Assembly (NCBI GenBank): GCA_964570845.1
Contig: CAZMZB010000001.1
Span: 186,001-250,000 of the forward strand
Origin: CAZLCC01 sp964570845
GTDB lineage: Bacteria > Patescibacteriota > Saccharimonadia > Saccharimonadales > Saccharimonadaceae
DNA length: 64,000 bases
Reading direction: 5' to 3'
Shown: piece after piece, positions 1 to 7,506 of the stretch
Position numbering within the stretch: the stretch's first letter is position 1
How the letters are laid out: the number at the start of each line of letters is the position of its first letter
The notes under the pieces: model-generated
Database searches by the model: none
Seen by the model: only the letters and a program-made list of their open reading frames with translations
Told to the model about the DNA's origin: nothing
Made by a program: the position numbers and the translations under genes

Positions 1-36
1 CCTACTAATGGTCGTATTAATCCTTTTGCCGAGTAG
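1..36 (+). CDS. C-terminal end of an upstream gene (partial)
   Basis: The first 36 bases read in frame 1 as PTNGRINPFAE followed by TAG. The NPF tail resembles the end of the next gene (INPFRKPQ), so it may be a neighbour of similar type, but too little is visible to name it. It ends 16 bases before the -10 box of the following gene. Confidence 0.4.
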   Translation, partial: PTNGRINPFAE

Positions 37-64
37 AATATAAGATAACTGTTATAATACTATT

Positions 65-652
65 ATGTTAATGCTTTCTCAGCGCTTAATAAATAAGCCC
101 GTCATGAGCTTACAGACTGGTGCTGAAATTGCCCACACTAAAAAAGCGATTATTGACCCTCGCAACTTACAGGTTGTTGGCTATTTTGTTGTAAGTAAAA
201 TTAAAAATGATCCGTCTTTAATTCTTAAAATTACTGATATTAGAGAGGTTAGCAATGTTGGCTTCATTATCGATTCCATTGACGAAATCTTACCCGAAGC
301 TGATTTACTGCGTATTCAAGAAATAACCCAACTGCAATTCGATCTCATTGATCTATCAGTCGTTGATGAGAATAAGCATAAACTAGGTAAAGTTATCGAT
401 TACGGTATCGATCCGCTTACTTTCATGATCCATCAACTTCATATCAAGCAACCGCTGCTTAAAAGCTTACAAGTTGCTGAACTACTCATCAATCGTACTC
501 AAATCATTGAAATTAATGACAATGAGATTATTGTAAGAGAAGCAAGTGCCCGAGATGTTGAAAAATATCAGGCTCCTGCCACACCAAACGCGGACTTCAT
601 TAATCCTTTTAGAAAACCACAAGCTGAAAGTAAACAGGCTACTCCTCAGTAA
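65..652 (+). CDS. PRC-barrel domain protein
   Basis: A 195-aa soluble protein with two PRC-barrel-like repeats, roughly residues 5-75 and 90-160. The first begins LINKPVMSLQTG and the second contains VVDENKHKLGKVIDYGID. PRC barrels are small beta-barrels found in photosynthetic reaction centres and in RNA-processing proteins such as RimM; the role here is unknown. The C-terminal 30 residues are polar and probably disordered. The start at 65 lies 6 nt after a perfect TATAAT (53-58), so the mRNA is probably leaderless; an ATG two codons later is possible. It converges on recX with a 14-bp overlap. Confidence 0.8.
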   Translation: MLMLSQRLINKPVMSLQTGAEIAHTKKAIIDPRNLQVVGYFVVSKIKNDPSLILKITDIREVSNVGFIIDSIDEILPEADLLRIQEITQLQFDLIDLSVVDENKHKLGKVIDYGIDPLTFMIHQLHIKQPLLKSLQVAELLINRTQIIEINDNEIIVREASARDVEKYQAPATPNADFINPFRKPQAESKQATPQ

Positions 653-1271
653 GTGCTTGCTTGATGTCATCATACAAAAAGCCTTGTCTTGCTAAATAGG
701 CGATGAGCTTTTGTTCATCATTGTAACGATTTTTCTTTTTCTCAATAACTTTTCTTAGTTCTCCATAATCACTGCGCCCTGTCACTTCAAGATACTTTTC
801 AATAATAGACTGCTCAATGCCTTTAGACCTGAGCTCACTAATGAGTTTTCTTTTACTCACCCCTTTTGTAAGCCTACGGTTTTCAATCCAAAAGCTCACA
901 AATTTTTCATCATTAATATATCCTTTTTCCTGCAGTCTCTCAAAAATTCGTTTTGTAATTTCAGGTGAAACTCCCTCTTTTTTCTTGCCGTCTTTTCTTC
1001 TTGTATTGCGTGTTTTTTTAAAAAGATACTCTTTCACTTCTTTTTCACTATGCGGGCGAGACAAGCAATACTCAAGCGTTCTTGTATAAAGCCTGCCAAA
1101 CTGGCTCTCCTGCTCCAACCCAATCAGCTCTTCTTCGGAATATTCTTTACCTAGCTTAAGCCCAAGCTCGCCAACCTGAAAAATATCTAATGAAAATCGA
1201 TACTTCCCGTCAACGTCAATATTCACTCTATTCTTATTTTTTTGTTGAACAGTAATTGCAGTGATTTTCAT
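639..1271 (-). CDS. recX: Regulatory protein RecX
   Basis: A 210-aa protein with the RecX three-helix repeats: YCLSRPHSEKEVKEYLFKK, then ERLQEKGYINDEKFVSFWIENR and ISELRSKGIEQSIIEKYL. RecX binds RecA filaments and limits their activity. The gene is last in the recA operon, translationally coupled by an ATGA overlap to a 56-aa ORF directly downstream of recA. Its N-terminal 60 residues (MKITAITVQQKNKNRVNIDVDG) form the extension usual in RecX of Firmicutes and CPR. Length and motifs are intact. Confidence 0.93.
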   Translation of the reverse strand: MKITAITVQQKNKNRVNIDVDGKYRFSLDIFQVGELGLKLGKEYSEEELIGLEQESQFGRLYTRTLEYCLSRPHSEKEVKEYLFKKTRNTRRKDGKKKEGVSPEITKRIFERLQEKGYINDEKFVSFWIENRRLTKGVSKRKLISELRSKGIEQSIIEKYLEVTGRSDYGELRKVIEKKKNRYNDEQKLIAYLARQGFLYDDIKQALTEE

Positions 1272-1438
1272 TGGGAATACTTTTCAACGGCACGCTTGTA
1301 TGTATGAGGAGGGTTAGCGCGGTTTAGCGCCTCAGACTCTTTCTTCCAAGCATATAAATCAATAAGCTTGATGTGCTTCATAGACATAGCCATCGCAATA
1401 TCACCCCAAGAGTCTTTGAGTGTAATTTGCTTTGTCAT
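1268..1438 (-). CDS. Small conserved-looking ORF between recA and recX (56 aa)
   Basis: An ATG-to-TGA ORF of 56 codons, beginning MTKQITLKDSWGDIAMAMSM and ending with a basic tail (YKRAVEKYSQ). It starts 4 bp after the recA stop and its TGA overlaps the recX ATG (ATGA), so it sits in a translationally coupled chain recA - ORF - recX. The spacing and overlaps make it a likely real gene. The sequence suggests an amphipathic helical peptide. I recognise no family. Being between RecA and its regulator, it may modulate recombination, but that is inference from position only. Confidence 0.7.
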   Translation of the reverse strand: MTKQITLKDSWGDIAMAMSMKHIKLIDLYAWKKESEALNRANPPHTYKRAVEKYSQ

Positions 1439-1442
1439 AAGT

Positions 1443-2468
1443 TTAACTTTCTTGTTCGGCTACTTTCGCTCGAATTTTTTTATCAACTTCTGCTAAGACT
1501 TTTGGATTTTCTTTGAAATATGCTTTTGTTTTGTCGCGGCCTTGACCGATTGTTTCGCCGTTATATTTATAGAATGCTCCAGACTTATCAATAATTCCAT
1601 ATTTCTCAGCTAGATCAATGGTATCACCAGTTTTTGAAATTCCCTCGTTATACATAATATCAAATTCAGCAATTCTAAATGGTGGTGCAATTTTATTCTT
1701 CACTACCTTCACTTTTGTTCTGTTACCCTTTACTTCTTCACCAACTTTAATTTGTCCAATGCGACGAATATCAAGACGAACTGAAGAATAAAATTTGAGC
1801 GCATTTCCCCCAGCAGTCGTCTCAGGATTACCAAACATCACACCAATCTTCATGCGAATTTGGTTAATGAAAATCACTGTTGCTTTTGATTTATTAATAA
1901 TTCCTGTCAATTTTCGAAGCGCCTGACTCATAAGTCGTGCCTGTAAGCCAACATGCGTATCACCCATTTCGCCTTCAATTTCTGCTTGCGGAACAAGTGC
2001 CGCAACAGAGTCGATTACCACAAGGTCAACCGCATTTGAACGAACAAGTGTTTCTGCAATTTCAAGCGCCTGCTCGCCATTATCTGGTTGACTCACCAAT
2101 AGGTTATCAGTGTCTACACCAAGCTTCTTTGCATATGCCGGGTCAAGCGCGTGTTCCGCGTCAATAAATGCCGCTGTACCGCCTTGCTTTTGCACTTCAG
2201 CAATTGCATGCAAAGTCAGTGTCGTTTTTCCTGAGCTCTCAGGACCATAGACTTCAATCACACGTCCTTTTGGATAGCCCCCACCAAGTGCAATGTCTAA
2301 TCCCAATGTCCCAGACGGAATGAGCTCAACATCGGCTTTGTGATTTTCACCAAGCTTCATAATTGAACCATCTCCAAATTGCTTAGTAATTTGATCGACT
2401 GCTAGCCCGAGTGCTTTTAATTTTCCATCGTCTGTTTTTGCAGCTGTAGCTTTCTTCTTTTCTGCCAT
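1443..2468 (-). CDS. recA: Recombinase RecA
   Basis: A 341-aa RecA with Walker A GPESSGKTT (about residues 74-82), the Walker B region DLVVIDSVAALVPQAEIEGEMGD, loop L1/L2 signatures (FINQIRMKIGVMFGNPETTAGGNALKFYSS) and a short C-terminal domain. It forms ATP-dependent filaments on single-stranded DNA for recombination and repair. A good Shine-Dalgarno (GGAGAGGG) lies before the ATG, and TATAAT occurs about 40 bases upstream, so unlike many neighbours it has a leadered mRNA. First gene of the recA - small ORF - recX operon. No LexA box was identified. Confidence 0.98.
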   Translation of the reverse strand: MAEKKKATAAKTDDGKLKALGLAVDQITKQFGDGSIMKLGENHKADVELIPSGTLGLDIALGGGYPKGRVIEVYGPESSGKTTLTLHAIAEVQKQGGTAAFIDAEHALDPAYAKKLGVDTDNLLVSQPDNGEQALEIAETLVRSNAVDLVVIDSVAALVPQAEIEGEMGDTHVGLQARLMSQALRKLTGIINKSKATVIFINQIRMKIGVMFGNPETTAGGNALKFYSSVRLDIRRIGQIKVGEEVKGNRTKVKVVKNKIAPPFRIAEFDIMYNEGISKTGDTIDLAEKYGIIDKSGAFYKYNGETIGQGRDKTKAYFKENPKVLAEVDKKIRAKVAEQES

Positions 2469-2531
2469 TTCTACCCTCTCCTAAATCATTTAATCCTAAC
2501 TATATTATACGTGATTTGTTACAATACTTAC

Positions 2532-2927
2532 ATGCTAAGAACTCGTGGATTTACAGTTATCGAACTTATCGTACTCATTATCTTACTATTTGCTATTGGG
2601 TTGGTCGTATTTATTCAAGTGCAAGATATTCGTGCATCTGAACGTGACAATCAACGAAAGTCTGATATTAACGCCATCTACTATGGGCTTGAAGAAGTTT
2701 TTTATGAAAAAAACAATTATTACCCAGAAAGAATTAGCGCGAAAGTATTACCTTACGTAAGCCCTGAATCTTTCAAAGACCCGAATGGCTATGAAATTAA
2801 TAATCGAAAATCTGATTATCGCTATAATCCAAGTGGTTGTGTTGGAGGAAAGTGCGAAGGCTACTCGCTACGTTCAGTGCTACAAAAAGAAGCGGATTTT
2901 GTTAAAACTGAAAAATCTAATCCTTAG
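2532..2927 (+). CDS. Type IV/II pseudopilin-like protein
   Basis: A 131-aa protein with a class III prepilin signal: basic leader MLRTRG, cleavage after G, mature start FTVIEL with the conserved Glu at position 5, then a hydrophobic helix of about 20 residues. The globular part contains NQRKSDINAIYYGLEEVFYEKNNYYP, typical of pilins, and a C-terminal pair of cysteines (SGCVGGKC) that could form a disulphide. Type IV pili are common in CPR and serve adhesion, motility and DNA uptake. The start at 2532 lies 6 nt after TACAAT (2520-2525), implying a leaderless transcript; the longer ORF from 2511 would begin before the promoter. Confidence 0.85.
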   Translation: MLRTRGFTVIELIVLIILLFAIGLVVFIQVQDIRASERDNQRKSDINAIYYGLEEVFYEKNNYYPERISAKVLPYVSPESFKDPNGYEINNRKSDYRYNPSGCVGGKCEGYSLRSVLQKEADFVKTEKSNP

Positions 2928-3654
2928 TGAATGACCTGCCACCTTTAAATGCTTCGACTGCATTATTGAGTGTTGCAATTTCTCTCTTTGGATCTGCGAC
3001 AAAGGAAAATTGATACGTTGTTTCATCTCCTTCTGTTGAAAGGCGAATAGAACCATAGCCGAAGAGATGTGCCAAGATACCATCTTGACGAAAACTAGCA
3101 TCCTCAACATCAGCTAAGCTGACAGTTTGCTCGTGTTTAGAGAGTGGAGTGAATTGCAATTCTTGGATAACACTTTCGTTTGTGAGAAAAAACTTATTAT
3201 TTCTATATACCCACACCGCAACATAGGCAACAAGAGTGCAAAGCACAACAAAGACAGTCGCAAATAATAATGTCTCTCCGTAACTTGGCATCCTTACTGC
3301 TTCAGAAAGAGCAGAATAGTTAAGCAATCCAAAGAAAGTAATGATGATAAGCAGGGCTGCACCTACAATAGGTAGTATCATACCTATTGGATGTCTTCTC
3401 ACAGCACTGACAACATATTCCCCTTCACTCAAATTTAATTGCGGGTATTTCCTTACAGACTCTTCGTGTTTTTTCTTTAGCTCGGGACTTATTTCAGGCT
3501 TTTGCGGCTCAACTGAACGCTCAATATGAACGACTTGTGGTGCCTTTTCTTGTTGCGGTAGAGTCTGGGGAGGATGAGCATAAAGAGGATTACCATTGGC
3601 GTCATAAGCAACTGGCTGATTATAATCTTGCTGCTTTGTTTCCTTGTTGCTCAT
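2917..3654 (-). CDS. Membrane protein with bacterial PH domain
   Basis: A 245-aa protein. Residues 1-85 are a polar, proline-rich cytoplasmic region. Two transmembrane helices follow (IGMILPIVGAALLIIITFFGLL and LLFATVFVVLCTLVAYVAVWVY), then a bPH_2-type domain (KFFLTNESVIQELQFTPLSKHEQTVSLADVEDASFRQDG...GYGSIRLST), as in YdbS/YdbT-like proteins. The function of this family is unclear. It starts 7 bases after the ruvB stop, so it is the last gene of ruvA-ruvB-PH. The internal ATG at 3654 is chosen because the longer reading begins within ruvB. It converges on the pilin gene with an 11-bp overlap. Confidence 0.8.
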   Translation of the reverse strand: MSNKETKQQDYNQPVAYDANGNPLYAHPPQTLPQQEKAPQVVHIERSVEPQKPEISPELKKKHEESVRKYPQLNLSEGEYVVSAVRRHPIGMILPIVGAALLIIITFFGLLNYSALSEAVRMPSYGETLLFATVFVVLCTLVAYVAVWVYRNNKFFLTNESVIQELQFTPLSKHEQTVSLADVEDASFRQDGILAHLFGYGSIRLSTEGDETTYQFSFVADPKREIATLNNAVEAFKGGRSFTKD

Positions 3655-3661
3655 ATTTTTA

Positions 3662-4702
3662 TTATAGCAAGCTCTGCTGGTCAGTATCTTTTTTCCTTGG
3701 TGGATTTTTGCCAATGTGTTTATAAGCTTTTGGCGTTACTTTTCTTCCACGTGGCGTTCGCTCCAAGAAGCCAATCTGCAAAAGATATGGCTCAAAAAAA
3801 TCTTCGATAGTGGAGCGTTCATCGCCAGTGATTGCTGCAAGCGTTTCAACTCCAACTGGTCCGCCAGTATGATTTTCTATGATTGTCTTGATCAATCGCC
3901 TATCAGCTGGGTCAAGACCTGCTGTATCAATCTCAAGCAGATCCAATGCGCCATGAGCAATACTCGTATCAATGATGCCATCACCGTTGATATCTGCATA
4001 ATCTCTTACTCTTTTTAACAAACGGTTGGCAATTCGTGGTGTTAAACGAGCTCTATTTGCAATTGTACTTGCTGCTTCTTCGTGCACTTTCACATTTAAG
4101 ATATCGGCTGAACGATGAATAATTTGTTTTATTTCGTCCTCATTATAGAATTCAAGCCGATGCATAATGCCAAATCGATCACGTAGTGGTGCCGCCAATG
4201 CACCGGTTCGTGTGGTAGCACCAATAATAGTAAATTGCGGAAGATCAAGTCGAAGACTTTTTGCACTCGGACCCTTACCCAAAATAATATCAAGCTTGAA
4301 ATCTTCCATTGCGGAATAAAGCACTTCTTCAACGCTTCGACTTAAGCGATGGATTTCATCAATGAACAAGATATCACCATCTTGCAAATTAGTAAGAAGA
4401 CTCGCAAGATCAGCTGCACGTCCAACGGCAGGTCCGCTGGTTACTCTAATTTGCGCACCCATCTCATTAGCAATTACAGTTGCCATAGTAGTTTTTCCAA
4501 GTCCTGGTGGACCATAGAGTAATACATGGTCAACTGGTTCACCACGTTTTTTCGCAGCATCAATTGCTAGTTTTAAATTCTTCTTTAATCGCTCCTGACC
4601 AATATAGTTCTTAAAGTCTTTCGGGCGCAGCGTATTCTCAAACTGCTCTTCAGCCTGATCATCGTCATTTTTACTAGTATCGATAATTCGCTCAATTGCC
4701 AT
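3662..4702 (-). CDS. ruvB: Holliday junction branch-migration ATPase RuvB
   Basis: A 346-aa AAA+ helicase motor. Visible motifs are LRPKDFKNYIGQ at the start, Walker A LLYGPPGLGKTT, Walker B GDILFIDEIHRL, sensor TIIGATTRTGAL and arginine finger LRDRFGI, followed by the winged-helix C-terminal domain (TIEDFFEPYLLQIGFLERTPRGR). RuvB hexamers, loaded by RuvA, drive branch migration of Holliday junctions. It lies 2 bases downstream of ruvA on the same strand. All key residues are present. Confidence 0.97.
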   Translation of the reverse strand: MAIERIIDTSKNDDDQAEEQFENTLRPKDFKNYIGQERLKKNLKLAIDAAKKRGEPVDHVLLYGPPGLGKTTMATVIANEMGAQIRVTSGPAVGRAADLASLLTNLQDGDILFIDEIHRLSRSVEEVLYSAMEDFKLDIILGKGPSAKSLRLDLPQFTIIGATTRTGALAAPLRDRFGIMHRLEFYNEDEIKQIIHRSADILNVKVHEEAASTIANRARLTPRIANRLLKRVRDYADINGDGIIDTSIAHGALDLLEIDTAGLDPADRRLIKTIIENHTGGPVGVETLAAITGDERSTIEDFFEPYLLQIGFLERTPRGRKVTPKAYKHIGKNPPRKKDTDQQSLL

Positions 4703-4704
4703 TT

Positions 4705-5283
4705 CTATTTACCTTTTTTCAGTGCCTTTTTAATTCGTTCTTCAGTGCTGATTTTCTTATCAATCGAACTTAGAGCATCGTGTGCATCCAATTCTGTATA
4801 GCCCAATGAAACGAGTGCCTGCAGAGCTTCGTCATCTGGGTCAACTCCTGCACGATGAACTAGATTTTCTGCTGCGTCACCAACAGTTGCACCGACTTTA
4901 TCGCGCAGCTCAACTATAACCTGTTCAGCTGCTCGCTTACCAATTCCTTTTGCAAGCTGCAGATACTTTACATCACCATTCGCGATTGCATTTCGTACTG
5001 CCTCATTTGTACCAATATCCAAAATTGCTATAGCTGCCTTTGGTCCTACATTTTTTACGCTCAACAACTGTTCAAAAAGCTGCTTTGAAGTAATATGCAA
5101 AAAACCATACAAATCGTGAGTATCTTCTTTGATATGCTCATAAATATATAACTTTGTTTCTTTGTTGGTTGAAATAACCTCCAAGTCAGAAAGTGGAACC
5201 GTTACGCCATACCCAACTCCAGCACATTCAATAACAATACTGTTTATCTTTTCAGTAACTTTACCCCGTAGCGTTGCAATCAT
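4705..5283 (-). CDS. ruvA: Holliday junction-binding protein RuvA
   Basis: A 192-aa RuvA: N-terminal OB fold (MIATLRGKVTEKINSIVIE), HhH motifs (LLSVKNVGPKAAIAIL and LAKGIGKRAAEQVIVELRDK) and the C-terminal domain III (DDEALQALVSLGYTELDA) that contacts RuvB. RuvA tetramers hold the four-way junction in a planar form. The start MIATLRG is set by homology and by a GATAAT box (5290-5295) 6 nt upstream, so the ruvAB mRNA is probably leaderless. The promoter lies back-to-back with that of the SemiSWEET gene. Confidence 0.95.
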   Translation of the reverse strand: MIATLRGKVTEKINSIVIECAGVGYGVTVPLSDLEVISTNKETKLYIYEHIKEDTHDLYGFLHITSKQLFEQLLSVKNVGPKAAIAILDIGTNEAVRNAIANGDVKYLQLAKGIGKRAAEQVIVELRDKVGATVGDAAENLVHRAGVDPDDEALQALVSLGYTELDAHDALSSIDKKISTEERIKKALKKGK

Positions 5284-5344
5284 AGTAATATTATCGCACA
5301 ATGAAGTGATTTTCGTCGAATGTATCAGTGATATACTTGTATTC

Positions 5345-5629
5345 ATGGAAATATTTGGGGTCATTGCTGGAATTCTTGTTGTCTTTGCTTATGCGCCTCA
5401 AGCGATTAAAACTATTCGAACGCGCCAAACTCGCGACCTCTCGCTTTCAACATACCTTATGATTGTTGTAGCCTCTGCTTGCTGGGTTATGTATGGTGTC
5501 TATAAACACAGCATTGCACTTTGGCTTGCAAATAGTGTCGTTGGGATTCTTGCGCTAATAATCGTTATTATCAGATTCAAGAATGACTGGTCAATAGATG
5601 TAAAGCCTCATCGTAATCTGAAGCGATAA
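5345..5629 (+). CDS. SemiSWEET sugar transporter (PQ-loop/MtN3 repeat)
   Basis: A 94-aa protein with three transmembrane helices forming one PQ-loop triple-helix bundle. The first helix ends in AYAPQAIKTIRTRQTRDLSLSTY, the canonical PQ motif, followed by CWVMYGVY and the third helix LWLANSVVGILALIIVII. SemiSWEETs act as dimers for facilitated transport of sugars such as sucrose or glucose. The start lies 7 nt after TATACT (5332-5337), implying a leaderless message. The 3' end overlaps the convergent HAD gene by 53 bp. Confidence 0.9.
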   Translation: MEIFGVIAGILVVFAYAPQAIKTIRTRQTRDLSLSTYLMIVVASACWVMYGVYKHSIALWLANSVVGILALIIVIIRFKNDWSIDVKPHRNLKR

Positions 5630-6245
5630 AAGTAGGGTTCGCTTCAGCAAGCTCACTGGGCGAATGTGAAGTTGCAATTGCTAACACAAAACACCCAGCT
5701 TCTAGAGCTGATTTGATGCCGCTCTTTGAATCCTCTATGACAATTGATTGTTCAGGTGCAGCTTTTGCTAACTCTAAAACTTTTAAATAAGGCTCGGGGT
5801 GAGGTTTGCCGTTATCTATATCATCGCCAGTGATCACGTTATCAAATAAATCTCTTATCCCAAATGACTCAATGATAAATTTTTGTACCCGTTGATTACT
5901 AGAAGTAACAAGATTCATTGTCTTATGTTGTTGCCTCGCCCAGCTTATAAAATTAAGTACGCCCTCAATTGGCGTCAGTTTCTCTTTGGCAATCTCTAGG
6001 AATATATCTGTCTTTTGAGAAATCAGTTTATCCGTAGAATGAATACCCGGATTGCCATATTCAGCGATTAAATGACCGAATATATCTTCTGCCGTTCTTC
6101 CTTTAAATCCATCCCACTTACTCCTATTAATGGCAAATTTATTTTTCAAGCAAGTCTGTATTTCCGCCTCAACATGAAACGGTTCAGTATCTGCAATCAC
6201 GCCATCCATATCAAAATGAATGTGTTTCAGCTTACGTTTTATCAT
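5577..6245 (-). CDS. HAD-superfamily hydrolase, beta-phosphoglucomutase-like
   Basis: A 222-aa HAD phosphatase. Motif I is FDMDGVIADTE (catalytic Asp pair), motif II is LVTSSNQ, the lysine and motif III are in GDDIDNGKPHPEPYLK, and motif IV is VIEDSKSGIKSALEAG. The helical cap between residues about 20 and 90 matches the beta-phosphoglucomutase/phosphoglycolate phosphatase group. The substrate is probably a sugar phosphate but cannot be fixed from sequence. A GATAAT box lies 6 nt before the ATG, and the promoter overlaps the end of ruvC. Convergent 3' overlap of 53 bp with the SemiSWEET gene is long but both frames have clear family motifs. Confidence 0.9.
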   Translation of the reverse strand: MIKRKLKHIHFDMDGVIADTEPFHVEAEIQTCLKNKFAINRSKWDGFKGRTAEDIFGHLIAEYGNPGIHSTDKLISQKTDIFLEIAKEKLTPIEGVLNFISWARQQHKTMNLVTSSNQRVQKFIIESFGIRDLFDNVITGDDIDNGKPHPEPYLKVLELAKAAPEQSIVIEDSKSGIKSALEAGCFVLAIATSHSPSELAEANPTFIASDYDEALHLLTSHS

Positions 6246-6252
6246 AAAAGTA

Positions 6253-6723
6253 TTATCTCATAGCTTGACTATGCATAATAGCTACTGCCAGTGCATCTGC
6301 ACAGTCGTCTGGTTTTGGAACTTCTTTTAGCCCCAATGAGATTTTCACCATCTCTTGTATTTGCTGTTTCGTCGCTCGACCATAGCCAGTTAAAGATTGT
6401 TTAATTTGCAGCGGTGTATATTCAGTAATTTTTAAATCTGCTTGTTTGCCTGCCAGCATTGCCACACCACGTGCATGCGCCACGCTCATTGCGGTTGTGA
6501 CATTTTGTGCAAAAAACAGTTTTTCAATTGCCATCTCTTGCGGTTTAGTTTCTTTAATAATTTCTTCCAGTGACTCATAAATTTCTTGCAAAGAATCTTC
6601 AAGTGGCTGCTTAGGCTTTGTGCGAATTACCCCGGCATCAACCAATTTTGTCTTGCCATGTACAACATCAATCACCCCAAATCCTACAATACCTGTTCCT
6701 GGGTCAATGCCAATAATTCTCAT
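6253..6723 (-). CDS. ruvC: Holliday junction resolvase RuvC
   Basis: A 156-aa RNase H-fold endonuclease: IIGIDPGTGIVGFGVID (first catalytic Asp), AIEKLFFAQNVTTAMSVAHARG (catalytic Glu), and PKPDDCADALAVAIMHSQA with the last acidic pair. It cleaves Holliday junctions processed by RuvAB. The start MRIIGIDPG at 6723 is used rather than the TTG two codons upstream. It follows yebC by 7 bases, the classical yebC-ruvC arrangement, although ruvA and ruvB are a separate unit about 1 kb away. Confidence 0.96.
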   Translation of the reverse strand: MRIIGIDPGTGIVGFGVIDVVHGKTKLVDAGVIRTKPKQPLEDSLQEIYESLEEIIKETKPQEMAIEKLFFAQNVTTAMSVAHARGVAMLAGKQADLKITEYTPLQIKQSLTGYGRATKQQIQEMVKISLGLKEVPKPDDCADALAVAIMHSQAMR

Positions 6724-6730
6724 ATTCAAT

Positions 6731-7444
6731 TTACTCTTTTATATCAAAATTACTGTGTACGTTCACAACATCATCAAGGTCATCAACTGCGTTCATCACC
6801 TTCATGATTTTTTGTGCAACCGTAGAATCAGTGATCTCAACTGTATTATTCGGCACATACGCAAGTTCAGCCTCTTTCACCTTTAAGCCAGCTTCTTCAA
6901 TTGCCTTCTTCACTTTTGCTAATTCTTTTTGGTCCGTATAGACAATGGTCTCGCCTTCTTCTTCGACAGCATCTTCCGCACCTGAATCAAGTATCGTAAG
7001 CAACGCGTCCTCGCCCGTCTCAGCAACACGAATTACGCCTTTTCGTGTAAACTGAAATGCCACGCTACCTTGCTCTGCCATTGTGCCACCATTTTTCGTG
7101 AGTGCTGTACGTACTTCCGGAAAGGTACGATTGCGGTTATCTGTCGCACACTCAATAATCAGACCGATACCACCTGGACCATATGCTTCATATGTCACTT
7201 CTTCAACCGCAGCAGCATTCTTATCTTTTACCCTATCAATTGAACGTTGAATATTGGCATTGGGCATATTTGCAGCTTTTGCTCGCTCAATCACTATAGC
7301 AAGTGCTGGGTTCATATCAGGATCAGTGCCAGAACGTGCTGCAATCGCAATTTGATTACCTATTTTTGTAAACAATGCGCCCCGCTTCGCGTCATTCGCA
7401 CCTTTTTGTCTTTTAATTGTCGCCCACTTTGAGTGCCCAGCCAT
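6731..7444 (-). CDS. yebC: YebC/PmpR family protein
   Basis: A 237-aa member of the YebC family (MAGHSKWATIKRQKGANDAKRGALFTK at the start, cut here by its length: signature AGHSKW and KRGALF). Internal motifs include YEAYGPGGIGLIIECATDNRNRT and LAYVPNNTVEI. The family was described as transcriptional regulators and more recently as factors easing ribosome stalling at difficult sequences. A TATAAT about 40 bases upstream and a purine-rich AAGGGG before the ATG give it a leadered mRNA. Co-transcribed with ruvC. Confidence 0.95.
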   Translation of the reverse strand: MAGHSKWATIKRQKGANDAKRGALFTKIGNQIAIAARSGTDPDMNPALAIVIERAKAANMPNANIQRSIDRVKDKNAAAVEEVTYEAYGPGGIGLIIECATDNRNRTFPEVRTALTKNGGTMAEQGSVAFQFTRKGVIRVAETGEDALLTILDSGAEDAVEEEGETIVYTDQKELAKVKKAIEEAGLKVKEAELAYVPNNTVEITDSTVAQKIMKVMNAVDDLDDVVNVHSNFDIKE

Positions 7445-7506
7445 ACAGTCAGCCCCTTTTTTATACTTAGTTTTAGTTACCCTTCATTATAACAATTAAT
7501 ATTCTC

